The translations under genes were made by a program, and so were the position numbers. The notes beneath the pieces were generated by a model. The model had not been told where the DNA came from and did no database searches. It worked only from the letters and a program-made list of their open reading frames with translations. From Streptomyces kaniharaensis (lineage in GTDB: Bacteria; Actinomycetota; Actinomycetes; Streptomycetales; Streptomycetaceae), in NCBI RefSeq assembly GCF_009569385.1, contig NZ_WBOF01000001.1, forward strand, positions 4,561,001 to 4,625,000: a DNA stretch of 64,000 nucleotides. Direction: 5' to 3'. Below are positions 9,676 through 18,551 of the stretch, piece by piece. The first letter of the stretch is position 1. Each line of letters starts with the position of its first letter.

Positions 9676-9681
9676 TAGGCT
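9676..9681 (+). promoter_or_regulatory. -10 box of leaderless glycosyltransferase gene
   Basis: TAGGCT followed by seven bases and a GTG at 9689. It is the best support for a leaderless start of the glycosyltransferase. The -35 region is not recognisable. Confidence 0.5.
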
Positions 9682-9688
9682 CGCCGCC

Positions 9689-10849
9689 GTGCATATGACG
9701 ATCCTTCACATTTCGCAGCCGGTGGACGGCGGAGTCGCCCGCGTCGTCGTCGATCTGGTCCGGGGCCAGCGGGAGGCCGGTCACCGGGTGCTGGTGGCCT
9801 GTCCGCGAGGCGGGCGGCTGGCCGAGGAGGCCGCCGCCGTGGGCGCGCTGGTCCGGGACTGGCCCGCCGAGCGCTCGCCCGGGCCGCGCACCGTCGCCGA
9901 GGCCTGGCGGCTTCGCCGGATCGTCCGGGCCGCCGCGCCCGACGTCGTCCATCTGCACAGCGCCAAGGCCGGGTTGGCGGGCCGGCTGGCCGTCCGCGGT
10001 GCGGTGCCGACCGTCTTCCAGCCGCACGCCTGGTCCTTCGCCGCCGTGGACGGCGCGCTCGCCACCGCCACCCTGCGCTGGGAGCGGTTCGCGACCCGCT
10101 GGGCGCACCGGGTGCTCTGCGTCAGCGTCCAGGAGCGGGCCGACGGCGTCGCCGCCGGGGTGCACGCCGACTGGGCAGTGGTGCCCAACGGTGTGGACGT
10201 CCGCCACTACGCGCCCGCCGACCGTCGGGCCGCCCGGATCGCGCTCGGCCTGGACCTGGACGCCCCGCTGGCGGTCTGCGTGGGGCGGCTGTGCCGGCAG
10301 AAGGGCCAGGACGTGCTGCTGGCCGCCTGGCCGGAGGTGCTGGGCCGGGTGCCGCAGGCCCGGCTGGCGCTGGTCGGCGGTGGGCCGGAGGAGCAGCGGC
10401 TGGCGGAGCTGGTGCGGGAGTCGGCCGAACCGTCCCGGGTCCGGCTGGTGGGGGACGTGCCGGATCCGCGGCCGTGGCTGGCGGCGGCCGATCTGGTGGT
10501 GCTGCCCTCGCGCTGGGAGGGGATGGCGCTGGCCCCGCTGGAGGCGATGGCGGCCGCCCGTCCGGTGCTGCTGACCGACGTGCCCGGGGCCCGCGAGTGC
10601 CTGCCCCCGGCCGAGCGCGAGCACGCGGTCGTCCCGGCCGGGGACGCGACGGCGCTGGCCGTCCGGATGGCCGAGGCGCTGTCCGACGCGATCGAGTGCG
10701 GGCGGCGCGGTGCCCGTCTGCGTGATCACGTGGTCGCCCGGCACGACGTCCGCACGGTGGTCGAACAGGTGGATGCTCTGTACCGGCACCTGCTGGGGGC
10801 CGGTCCGGCGGCCGGGCGTCGCCGCACCCGTGTCCCGGAGCGAATCTGA
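9689..10849 (+). CDS. Glycosyltransferase family 4 (GT-B fold)
   Basis: A 386-residue cytoplasmic glycosyltransferase of the GT4 type. The N-terminal Rossmann domain begins with HISQPVDGGVARVVVDL, and the acceptor region has DVVHLHSAKAGLAGRLA. The C-terminal donor domain has CVGRLCRQKGQDVLL, then the E-x7-E motif in EGMALAPLEAM (about residues 285-300). It should transfer a sugar from a nucleotide donor to a lipid-linked acceptor. Two starts are possible, GTG 9689 (six residues upstream of the conserved strand, leaderless) and ATG 9695. It precedes the exopolysaccharide operon by 333 bases and has its own promoter, so it may act in the same pathway or be independent. Confidence 0.88.
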   Translation: MHMTILHISQPVDGGVARVVVDLVRGQREAGHRVLVACPRGGRLAEEAAAVGALVRDWPAERSPGPRTVAEAWRLRRIVRAAAPDVVHLHSAKAGLAGRLAVRGAVPTVFQPHAWSFAAVDGALATATLRWERFATRWAHRVLCVSVQERADGVAAGVHADWAVVPNGVDVRHYAPADRRAARIALGLDLDAPLAVCVGRLCRQKGQDVLLAAWPEVLGRVPQARLALVGGGPEEQRLAELVRESAEPSRVRLVGDVPDPRPWLAAADLVVLPSRWEGMALAPLEAMAAARPVLLTDVPGARECLPPAEREHAVVPAGDATALAVRMAEALSDAIECGRRGARLRDHVVARHDVRTVVEQVDALYRHLLGAGPAAGRRRTRVPERI

Positions 10850-11182
10850 TCGTTTCACATGCCGTGAATGCCCGCCGCTCAGGCGCTGTCGTATTCCACC
10901 CTCAGCCGGACAAGGGCGAGGCGTCACATCCGAATTGACCTATTCATGGGCGGCTGGCATGAAATGGCAAGTCGACTTCCGGCATGCAAGTCCCGATTCG
11001 GCACCGTCTGATTCTGCCTGCTTCGTGTCGATGTCATGTCGGAAGTTCGCGAGAGAACCGAGAGCCGCCGAAGGCAGCGAGTGCTGTCGGGACCGCGCCC
11101 GCCGGGCCGGGACGGCCGCTGCGCGCCAGCCGGAGCCGGGGCGTCGTCACCCCGGGCACACAGCAGGGGAGTTCGTGCGCTG
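10850..11182. other. Promoter region of the exopolysaccharide operon
   Basis: A 333-base gap, less GC-rich in its first 200 bases. It holds a -35-like TTGACC (10935-10940) with a weak -10-like CATGAA 18 bases later, and the perfect 10-base palindrome AAGTCGACTT (10969-10978). No gene is credible; the frames here extend the downstream gene artificially. Confidence 0.45.
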
Positions 11183-12703
11183 ATGACCATTGACCACGAC
11201 AGCGTGCCGCGATCCGACCGGACCCTCTCCGGCCTGCGGCCGGGCACCGGGCTGCTCGACCGCCCGGCCCGATCGGCGCCCACGGAGGCGGTGCCGCCGC
11301 CACGCCGGCATCGCAGGGCGGTCCCCTCCCGGCTCGCCCTGCCGCTCGCGCTGGTCCAGGTCGACGCGATCGCGCTCTGCGCCGCCATCGGCATCGCCAA
11401 CCGGGTGCTCGACCCGGCCCTGCGGGTCGCGCCCCTGGCCGGCGCCGCCGGCGTGCTCCCCCTGCTGCTGCTCCTCAACCTCGCCGGCGGCCTCTACCGC
11501 ACCCGGCTCACCCTGTCCGTCCTCGACGAACTGCCCGCGCTGGCCGTCCGGGCCGTGGTCGCCACCGCGTTCGCCATCACCCTCACCGGCTGCCTGGACG
11601 GCCGCTGGCCCGACTCCGGCCCGGCCACCCCGGCCCGGCTCACCGCCCTGCTCGGCGCCCTGCTGCTGATCGCCGCCCTCGGCCGGGCCGTGCTCTACCA
11701 CCTCGTCCGGCGGGTCCGCTGCAGCCGCCCCAGCCCGGTGCTGGTGCTCGGCGCCGGCCGGCTCGGCCGCCGGGTCGCCGCCGCCCTGCGCGAGCGCGGC
11801 GAGTACGGGATGCGCCCGGTCGGCTTCCTCGACGCCGACCCGCCACTGCTGGGTGGCGACACCGATCTGCCCGTGCTCGGCGGCCGCGAGGTCCTGGAGC
11901 GCGAGATCCGCCGCCACCGCGTCCAGCACGTCGTCGCCACCGGAGGCGCCGCCGACGAGGCCGAGACCGCCGCCGCCCTGCGCGACGCCGCCCGGCTCGG
12001 CTGCGAGGTCTGGCTGGTGCCAGCGCTGCGCGAGTACGGCTCGCTGCCCATCGGCGGGCCGGCCGGCGGCGACCACCTGTGGGGCTTCCCCTGCCTGCAG
12101 GTCGGCCGCCCGGCGATGCGCCGCCCCGGCTGGGCCGCCAAGCGCGCCCTGGACGTCACCGCCGCCGCGCTCGGCCTGCTGCTGCTCGCCCCCGTCCTGA
12201 TCCTGTGCGCGCTCGCCGTCCGCTTCGACACCGGCCCCGGCGTGCTCTTCCGCCAGCAGCGCACCGGGCTGGACGGCCGGGTCTTCACCGTCCTCAAGTT
12301 CCGGACCCTGCGCCCCAGCAACGAGCACGAGTCGGCGACCCGCTGGAACATCGCCCAGGACCACCGGATGGGCGCCGTCGGCCGGCTGCTGCGCCGCAGC
12401 TCGCTGGACGAACTGCCGCAGCTGTGGAACGTCCTGCGCGGCGACATGAGCCTGGTCGGGCCTCGCCCCGAACGCCCCTACTTCGTCATGCGGTTCGGCC
12501 AGGCCTACCCCGAGTACGCGGACCGCCACCGCGTCCCGGTCGGCCTCACCGGCCTCGCCCAGGTCAACGGCCTGCGCGGGGACACCTCGATCGAGGACCG
12601 GGCCCGCTTCGACAACCGCTACATCGAGAGCTGGAGCCTCTGGCAGGACGTCAAGATCCTGTGCCGCACCGCGGCCCTGATGCTCCACCCGGACGGAAGC
12701 TGA
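11183..12703 (+). CDS. Polyprenyl-phosphate sugar-phosphate transferase (exopolysaccharide initiating enzyme)
   Basis: A 506-residue membrane enzyme of the WcaJ/WbaP/PglC superfamily that begins a glycan by moving a sugar-1-phosphate from a nucleotide sugar to undecaprenyl phosphate. Residues about 40-175 contain four membrane helices. A Rossmann-like domain follows (VLGAGRLGRRVAAALRERG, about 190). The catalytic domain is C-terminal, with one re-entrant helix after KRALDVTAAALG, then the conserved KFRTL and the acidic pair in RRSSLDELPQLWNVLRGD, then SLVGPRPE. The start at 11183 follows GGGGAG about 11 bases upstream. It is the first gene of a run in which the next genes overlap or nearly touch, which marks this as the committed step of the locus. 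Confidence 0.92.
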   Translation: MTIDHDSVPRSDRTLSGLRPGTGLLDRPARSAPTEAVPPPRRHRRAVPSRLALPLALVQVDAIALCAAIGIANRVLDPALRVAPLAGAAGVLPLLLLLNLAGGLYRTRLTLSVLDELPALAVRAVVATAFAITLTGCLDGRWPDSGPATPARLTALLGALLLIAALGRAVLYHLVRRVRCSRPSPVLVLGAGRLGRRVAAALRERGEYGMRPVGFLDADPPLLGGDTDLPVLGGREVLEREIRRHRVQHVVATGGAADEAETAAALRDAARLGCEVWLVPALREYGSLPIGGPAGGDHLWGFPCLQVGRPAMRRPGWAAKRALDVTAAALGLLLLAPVLILCALAVRFDTGPGVLFRQQRTGLDGRVFTVLKFRTLRPSNEHESATRWNIAQDHRMGAVGRLLRRSSLDELPQLWNVLRGDMSLVGPRPERPYFVMRFGQAYPEYADRHRVPVGLTGLAQVNGLRGDTSIEDRARFDNRYIESWSLWQDVKILCRTAALMLHPDGS

Positions 12704-12710
12704 CCAGCGC

Positions 12711-14075
12711 GTGGCCCTCACCATCCCCACCGTCCTCGGGGCCTGCCGCGGGCCGGCCCTGCGGAAGGCGCTGCCCGCGCTCGCCGACCGGCCCAGCCTG
12801 CTCGCCGCCGCCACCGTGCTGCTGGTCTGCGTGCCCACCGGCGAGAAGGACGTCACCGCGGCCGTCCACGTCACCGCCGCCGACCTCGCCTCGCTGGCGC
12901 TGGTCGCGCTCACCGCGCTGAACCTGCTGCGCGGGCGGCTGCCCGCCGTCAGCACGGCCACCTGTGTAAAGTTCGCGGGGATTGTGGTCGCCGCCGCCGT
13001 CGCCACCGTCGGCTCGATCGACCCGGCCGCCAGCGTCACCGGCTTCGTCCGGCTCACCCAGGTGTTCGTCCTGGTGCCGGCCGCGGTGCTCTGCTCGCTG
13101 CGCGACCGCACCGACCAGCGGCTGGTCCTCGGCTCCTTCGTGGCCGCCGCGCTGATCCAGGGCGTGGTCGGCGCCCACCAGTACCTCACCCGGACCGGCG
13201 CCTCCTACACCGGCCAACCGATCCGGGCCGTCGGCACCTTCGGCGCCCTCGACATCATGGCGATGTCCACGGTCGTCGGCTACGGCCTGCTCGCCGCGCT
13301 GGCCGTCGCCCTCGGCGAGCGCCACCCCGGCGGGAACGCCCGGCTGCGCCGAGCGATGTTCGGCGCCGCCGCCTTCCTCGTCCTCCCGCTCGCCGTCTCG
13401 TTCAGCCGCGGCAGCTGGATCGCCACCGGCGTCGCCGCCACCGTCCTGCTGCTGCGCGCCGACGCCCGCCTCCTCGTCCGCGGCGCCGTCCTCGGCCTGG
13501 CCGCCGCGGTCGTCCTGATCGGCGGCCTCGGCCTCGACGCCTCCGGCGTCACCCGGCGGCTCAGCTCGATCGGCTCCGTCTCCGCCGCCCCCGACCAGTC
13601 CGTCTCCGATCGCTACGACCTGTGGGCCACCGCCGGACGGATCTGGCAGGACCACCCCGTCCACGGCGCCGGCCCCAAGGCCTTCCAGCAGCTGCGCGAC
13701 AGCCACGCCCCGCTGCGGCTCTCCTCCGGGAGCGACGCCGCCGACTCCACCATCGGCTTCCAGCGCGAGCCGCTGCTCTCCCCGCACAACATGTACTTCC
13801 TGGTGCTCAGCGAGCAGGGCCTGATCGGCATCGTCGCCTACGGCGCGCTCTTCCTCGGCCTGCTGCTCGGCTGCCTGCGCCGCTCCCGCGGCCCGGGCCT
13901 GGCGGCGCAGGCCCTGCTCACCTGGGTGCTCGTCGACTTCCTGTACGCGGACATCGGCGGCACCACCACCGTGCTGACCTCGGTCGTCCTCGGCCTCGCC
14001 GCGCGTGCGGCCCGGCCCGCCGCGGAGCGGTCGGCCGACTCCACTCCCAAGTCCACCGGGGTGCAAGCGACATGA
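12711..14075 (+). CDS. O-antigen ligase/Wzy-like polymerase family membrane protein
   Basis: A 454-residue polytopic membrane protein with about 10-12 hydrophobic segments. A large extracytoplasmic loop, about residues 295-355, contains the family's DLWATAGRIWQDHPVHGAGPK element and a later SPHNMYFLVLSEQG. This matches the O-antigen ligase/polymerase (Wzy_C) family, which joins lipid-linked repeat units outside the membrane. The GTG start is seven bases after the initiating transferase stop, and the stop overlaps the flippase start by four bases (ATGA). In this setting polymerase is more likely than ligase. Confidence 0.88.
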   Translation: MALTIPTVLGACRGPALRKALPALADRPSLLAAATVLLVCVPTGEKDVTAAVHVTAADLASLALVALTALNLLRGRLPAVSTATCVKFAGIVVAAAVATVGSIDPAASVTGFVRLTQVFVLVPAAVLCSLRDRTDQRLVLGSFVAAALIQGVVGAHQYLTRTGASYTGQPIRAVGTFGALDIMAMSTVVGYGLLAALAVALGERHPGGNARLRRAMFGAAAFLVLPLAVSFSRGSWIATGVAATVLLLRADARLLVRGAVLGLAAAVVLIGGLGLDASGVTRRLSSIGSVSAAPDQSVSDRYDLWATAGRIWQDHPVHGAGPKAFQQLRDSHAPLRLSSGSDAADSTIGFQREPLLSPHNMYFLVLSEQGLIGIVAYGALFLGLLLGCLRRSRGPGLAAQALLTWVLVDFLYADIGGTTTVLTSVVLGLAARAARPAAERSADSTPKSTGVQAT

Positions 14076-15805
14076 CCACCGAACAACCCGCGGCAGTCGC
14101 GGCCGAACCCACCACGGGACCGGTCCCCGGGCCGCGTGCCGCGGCCGCCGCGGAGCCCCGGGCGGCCGCCCCCAGGCGCGGCTTCGTCGCCAGGGCCTTC
14201 GGCGTCACCGCCGTGCTCACCGCGGCCGGCTCCGTCCTCGGCATGCTCCGCGACCTGCTGCTCGCCAGCTTCTTCGGTGCCAACCAGGGCACCGACGCCT
14301 TCCTGGTCGCCTGGACGGTGCCGGAGACGGCGGCGCCGCTGCTGATCGAGGACTGCATGGCCTTCCTGATGGTGCCCGCCTTCAGCCTCGCCCTGGTGCT
14401 GCGCGACGAGCGGCCCGAAGGCCCCGACCCGGTACGGCAGTTGGCGCGCGTCACGCTGCCCGGTCTGCTGCTGGTGCTGTGCACCCTCACCCTCGGCGCC
14501 GCCCTCGGTGCCCCCCGGCTCGTCGAACTGCTCGCCCCCGGGCTCGCCGACCCGGGCCTCGCCGTCACCTGCACCCGGATCACCGCGCTCACCATCCTGC
14601 CGTTCGGCCTCGCCGGCTATCTCGGCTCCGCCCTGCGTGCGCACCACAGCTTCCTCGCACCGGCCGGCATCTACGTGGCGTACAACCTCACCATCCTCAC
14701 CGCGCTGCTCAGCGGCCACGAGCTGCTCGGGGTGAAGTCGGCCGCGATCGGGGTGGCCGTGGGCGGCGTGCTGATGGCCGGCGTGGTGGCCGTGCCGATC
14801 GGCCGCCGGCTGCGCCAGGGGCGCCGCACCCGGGTACGGTCCTCGCTCGCCGACCAGGGCCTGGTACTGATCCCGCTGGCCGTCCTCCCGATGGTCGCCT
14901 TCACCCTGACCCGTCAGGCGCAGGTCTTCGTCGAGCGGTACCTGGGGTCGGCGCTGCCCCCGGGCAGCATCTCGCACCTCAACTACGCCGCCAAGATCTC
15001 CCAACTGGCCATGACCGTGGCCATCCTGCTGGTGACCGTGACCTTCCCGCTGGTCGCCCGCGCGCTCGCGGCCGGGGACATGGAAGCCGCCCGCGACCGG
15101 GTGGAGAAGGACCTCGGCCAGGGCGCCGCGCTCGTCCTGCTCGGCACCGCCTTCCTGATGGCCTGCGCGCCGTCGGTCGTCGCGATGGTCTTCGAGCACG
15201 GCCAGTTCGGTGCGCACGACACCGCCGCCACCGCCGCGGTCATGCGGGTCTACAGCTTCGGCCTGCCCGCCCAGGCCCTGATCGGCGTCATGATCCGGCC
15301 CTTCTTCTCGATGCGCCCGGTGGTGCGCCGGGCCGGCGACCCGGGGCCCGACGGCGGCGGGCGGCGCCTCCTCGACTGGTACCCGGTCGCCGCCATGGCG
15401 CTGGGCCTGGTGGTCACCGTCACCGTAGGCCTGCTCGCCACCCCCCGCTTCGGCGCCGTCGGGCTCGCCGCCGGGAACGCGGCGGGCATCACCGCGACCG
15501 CGGCGCTGTTGCTGCGCGGCCTGGTCCTGCGCGGCATCCCGCTGCGGCTGCACCGGGTGCTCGGCGGCCACGCCCGGCTGCTGGCCACCGCCGCCGGAGC
15601 CGCCGTCCTCGGCACGGCCGCCGCCGGGCTGTTCGCCGATCCTCTGCTCTCGACCCTGTTCGGGGGCCTCACCGTGGCGCTGGCCTTCGCCGCCCTCGGC
15701 ACCGCGCTCGGTGCCCGCGAGGTGCGCGACCCGGTCCTCGCCGCCGTCCGGGCCCTGAAACCGCCAACTGCCGCCGATGAAGGGAAGCTTCCCCATGGAC
15801 ACTGA
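14072..15805 (+). CDS. MurJ/MviN-like lipid-linked oligosaccharide flippase
   Basis: A 577-residue integral membrane protein of the MOP superfamily (MurJ/Wzx-like). A disordered Ala/Pro-rich N-terminus of about 40 residues is followed by GFVARAFGVTAVLTAAGSVLGMLRD, the typical first helix, and about 13 further membrane segments. Conserved MurJ-like points are the DAFLVAW segment and the RQAQVFVERYLGS helix. It should turn the lipid-linked repeat unit to the outer face. The ATG is part of an ATGA overlap with the polymerase gene. Because it lies inside a polysaccharide operon, a dedicated exopolysaccharide role is more likely than the essential lipid II flippase, but this is inference. Confidence 0.9.
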   Translation: MTTEQPAAVAAEPTTGPVPGPRAAAAAEPRAAAPRRGFVARAFGVTAVLTAAGSVLGMLRDLLLASFFGANQGTDAFLVAWTVPETAAPLLIEDCMAFLMVPAFSLALVLRDERPEGPDPVRQLARVTLPGLLLVLCTLTLGAALGAPRLVELLAPGLADPGLAVTCTRITALTILPFGLAGYLGSALRAHHSFLAPAGIYVAYNLTILTALLSGHELLGVKSAAIGVAVGGVLMAGVVAVPIGRRLRQGRRTRVRSSLADQGLVLIPLAVLPMVAFTLTRQAQVFVERYLGSALPPGSISHLNYAAKISQLAMTVAILLVTVTFPLVARALAAGDMEAARDRVEKDLGQGAALVLLGTAFLMACAPSVVAMVFEHGQFGAHDTAATAAVMRVYSFGLPAQALIGVMIRPFFSMRPVVRRAGDPGPDGGGRRLLDWYPVAAMALGLVVTVTVGLLATPRFGAVGLAAGNAAGITATAALLLRGLVLRGIPLRLHRVLGGHARLLATAAGAAVLGTAAAGLFADPLLSTLFGGLTVALAFAALGTALGAREVRDPVLAAVRALKPPTAADEGKLPHGH

Positions 15806-16694
15806 ACGGGGAACCGTCCGTTCGGCCCGGGCGGGCGTACGCCGCGCCGCCGTGCCGGCCGCAGCAGCCGCCCCCCGCGAGGCCCGGAACCCTCAGGCGC
15901 GCCTGCCCGGAAGCCACCGTCCGCCTGGTGAACCGCCCGGCCACGGCTCCTCCTGGCCGTGGATCCTGATGTACCACTCGGTGGCGGTCGAGAAGGACGA
16001 CCCGTACCGGCTCACCGTCAGCCCCGACCGGTTCGCCGAGCAGATCGCCTGGCTGCACCGGCGCGGCCGGCGCGGCGTCTCGGTCCGCGAGCTGATGCGG
16101 GCCCGCGCCGCCGGGCGGGACGACAAGCTGGTCGGGCTCACCTTCGACGACGGCTACGCCGACTTCGCCCGGCACGCCGCGCCGATCCTGCAGGCGTACG
16201 GCTTCACCGCCACCGCGTACGTCGTCGCCGACCTGCTCGGCCGGGCCAACGACTGGGACACGGAAGGGCCGCGCAAGAAGCTCCTCACCGTCCAGGAGGT
16301 CACCGAACTCGCCGCCGCCGGCTGGGAGATCGGCTCGCACGGCCTCGGCCACCGGTCGCTGCCCGGCCTGCCGGCCCGCGTGCTCGCCGTCCAGACCCGG
16401 GAGAGCCGCCGGGTCCTGGAGGAGGTCGTCGGCGGACCGGTCACCGGCTTCTGCTACCCGTACGGCCACGTCGACCTGCCCGCCACCCTGGCCGTCCGGG
16501 ACGCCGGCTACGACTACGCCGTCGCGATCGCCCACTCCCAGCTGACCGGCCGCTACGCGCTGCCCCGCTGCTACGTCGGGGACCGCGACGGCGCCTGGCG
16601 GCTGCGCGCCAAACGCGGCCGGCACCAGCTGCGCGAGACCGTCACCGAGCTGCGCCGCAGCCGCCTCGCCGCCCGCCGGAGGGCCGCGTGGTGA
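15795..16694 (+). CDS. Polysaccharide deacetylase (NodB homology domain)
   Basis: A 299-residue carbohydrate esterase 4-type protein. The NodB domain spans about residues 50-250: GLTFDDGYADF holds the catalytic base and metal Asp, SHGLGHRSL the metal-binding His pair, and FCYPYGH the substrate-groove motif. No clear signal peptide is seen; the first 50 residues are Arg/Ala/Pro-rich, so export is uncertain. ATG 15795 is preferred over ATG 15777 because AAGGGAAG lies eight bases before it. It overlaps the flippase gene by 11 bases and the next glycosyltransferase by four. It probably removes N-acetyl groups from the glycan made by this locus. Confidence 0.9.
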   Translation: MDTERGTVRSARAGVRRAAVPAAAAAPREARNPQARLPGSHRPPGEPPGHGSSWPWILMYHSVAVEKDDPYRLTVSPDRFAEQIAWLHRRGRRGVSVRELMRARAAGRDDKLVGLTFDDGYADFARHAAPILQAYGFTATAYVVADLLGRANDWDTEGPRKKLLTVQEVTELAAAGWEIGSHGLGHRSLPGLPARVLAVQTRESRRVLEEVVGGPVTGFCYPYGHVDLPATLAVRDAGYDYAVAIAHSQLTGRYALPRCYVGDRDGAWRLRAKRGRHQLRETVTELRRSRLAARRRAAW

Positions 16695-17806
16695 GAGTCC
16701 TGCACATCGTCACCGGCCTCGCCTCCGGCGGCGCCGAGCGCCAACTCCACCTGCTGATCCGGCACCTGCCGCCGCACCAGCAGTGCGAGGTGCTGGCGCT
16801 GACCAACCCCGGCACGGTCGCCGCCGCGCTGCGCGCCGACGGCGTCACCGTCCACCACCTGGGCATGCGCGGCAACCGCGACCTCGGTGCGCTGCCCCGG
16901 CTGGTCCGGCTGGTCCGCACCGGCCGCTACGACCTGGTGCACACCCACCTCTACCGGGCGCAGCTGTACGGCCGGCTCGCGGCGCGCCTGGCCGGGGTCC
17001 GCGCGGTGGTCGCGACCGAGCACTCGCTGCACGCCGGGGTGATCGAGGGCCGCCCGGTCACCCGCGGCGTCAAGGGCCTCTACCTGGCCGCCGAACGCCT
17101 CGGCACCACGACCGTCGCGGTCTCCCGGCAGGTCGCCCAGACGCTGCACTCCTGGGGCGTCCCGCCGGCCCGGGTCGAGCTGATCCCGAACGGCATCGAC
17201 GCCGCCCGCTACCGCCGCCCGGACGCCGACCGAGTCGCCGCCCGGCACCGGGTGCGGGCCGAACTCGGCCTGCCGCAGGGGAGTTGGGCGGTGGGCGGGA
17301 TCGGCCGGCTGGTGCCCGGCAAGCGCTTCCACGTCCTGCTGGAGGCGCTCGCCGAACTCGACCCGGCCACCCGGCTGGTGCTGATCGGCGAGGGCCCGGA
17401 ACGCGCCGCCCTGGAGCGACGAGCCACCGAACTCGGCGTCCGGGACCGCCTGGTGCTCACCGGCGAGCGCGACGACGTGCCCGACCTGCTCGCCGCGCTG
17501 GACGTGCTCGCCGCCCCCTCCACCGAGGAGACCTTCGGCCTCGGCGTCCTGGAGGGCCTCGCGGCGGGCCTGCCGGTGCGGCACAGCGCCTGCCCGGCGC
17601 TCGACGAACTGCCGCCCAGCGCCGCCCCGCAGGCCCGCCGCGTCCCGTCCGAGGCCGCCGCGTACGTCACCGCGCTGCGCGAGCTGCGGCACCTCAACGA
17701 CCACACCGCCGACCCCCTGCCGCACCCGCCCGCGGTCGGCCACTACGACATCGCCCGGGTCGCCGCCGACCTGGGCGCCCTGTACGACCGCCTGGCGCGC
17801 GCCTGA
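16691..17806 (+). CDS. Glycosyltransferase family 4
   Basis: A 371-residue GT-B glycosyltransferase. It starts RVLHIVTGLASGGAERQL, the glycine-rich acceptor loop of GT4 enzymes, followed by YDLVHTHLYRAQLYGRLAA. The donor domain has GIGRLVPGKRF, then LIGEGPE, and the motif TEETFGLGVLEGLAAG with its two glutamates (about 283-291). GTG 16691 overlaps the deacetylase stop as GTGA and has GGAGG eight bases upstream; GTG 16688 is the alternative. It probably adds a sugar to the lipid-linked repeat unit. Confidence 0.92.
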   Translation: MRVLHIVTGLASGGAERQLHLLIRHLPPHQQCEVLALTNPGTVAAALRADGVTVHHLGMRGNRDLGALPRLVRLVRTGRYDLVHTHLYRAQLYGRLAARLAGVRAVVATEHSLHAGVIEGRPVTRGVKGLYLAAERLGTTTVAVSRQVAQTLHSWGVPPARVELIPNGIDAARYRRPDADRVAARHRVRAELGLPQGSWAVGGIGRLVPGKRFHVLLEALAELDPATRLVLIGEGPERAALERRATELGVRDRLVLTGERDDVPDLLAALDVLAAPSTEETFGLGVLEGLAAGLPVRHSACPALDELPPSAAPQARRVPSEAAAYVTALRELRHLNDHTADPLPHPPAVGHYDIARVAADLGALYDRLARA

Positions 17807-17846
17807 CCGGCCGGTCGCCGGCCCTCATCTCCAAGGAGTCACACCC

Positions 17847-18551
17847 ATGACCACACCGCACGGAAGCGCGCGCCGCCTGGCCCGCCGCTGGTGGCCGGTG
17901 GCGCTCGCGGTGCCGCTGGGCGCCGTGGCCGGCGGCGGGTACGCCGCCGTCTCGCACCCCTCGTACGCCGCCAGCTCCTACGTGCTCGTGGTGCCGCAGA
18001 GCCCGGGCGAGGCCGCCACCGCGACCAGCTTCGCCCAGGCGTACGGGCGGCTGGCCGGGCAGCCGCAGGTGCTCGCCGCGGCGGCCGCCGAGACCGGCCA
18101 CACCCGGGCCGAGCTGGCGTCCGTGGTGCACGGGACGACCTCGCCGGACGCCCCGATGATCGAGATCACCGGCACCGGCGCGCGGCCGCAGGAGGCCGCC
18201 AGGACCGCGGATGCGGTGGCCCGGTCGCTGGTGGCTTTCGCCAACACCAGCAGCAGGGACACCAACGTCCGGCTGGTGTCGCTGGCCCCGGCCGCCGAAC
18301 CGGACAAGCCGACCACGCCGTCCGCCCAGCTGGACGTCGCGGTCGGCGGCGCGGCCGGACTGCTGCTGGGCGCACTGGTGATGATGGCCCGCCGCCGCGG
18401 CGAGGCCGGCGCCGCGGACGTGCCCGAGACGCTCGCCGCCACCGCTGCCCCGGCCGCCCCGAGCACCCCGCGCCCGCGGACGGCGGCCGTACCCGTCGCC
18501 AGGGCCGCCGCCGCAGCCGAGGACGAGGCCGCCGCCGGGAGCGGGCGATGA
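17847..18551 (+). CDS. Chain-length determinant/Wzz-like membrane protein
   Basis: A 234-residue bitopic membrane protein. The first helix lies at about residues 15-38 after an Arg-rich start. An extracytoplasmic domain with ASSYVLVVPQSPGE and many Ala-rich helices follows. A second helix lies at about 165-185 (VGGAAGLLLGALVMMA), then a cytoplasmic Ala/Pro-rich tail. The layout matches polysaccharide co-polymerases (Wzz/CapA type) that set chain length. No Walker-type tyrosine kinase domain is fused or adjacent, unlike Wzc or CapB systems. It starts 40 bases after the glycosyltransferase with ribosome site GGAGT. Confidence 0.75.
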   Translation: MTTPHGSARRLARRWWPVALAVPLGAVAGGGYAAVSHPSYAASSYVLVVPQSPGEAATATSFAQAYGRLAGQPQVLAAAAAETGHTRAELASVVHGTTSPDAPMIEITGTGARPQEAARTADAVARSLVAFANTSSRDTNVRLVSLAPAAEPDKPTTPSAQLDVAVGGAAGLLLGALVMMARRRGEAGAADVPETLAATAAPAAPSTPRPRTAAVPVARAAAAAEDEAAAGSGR

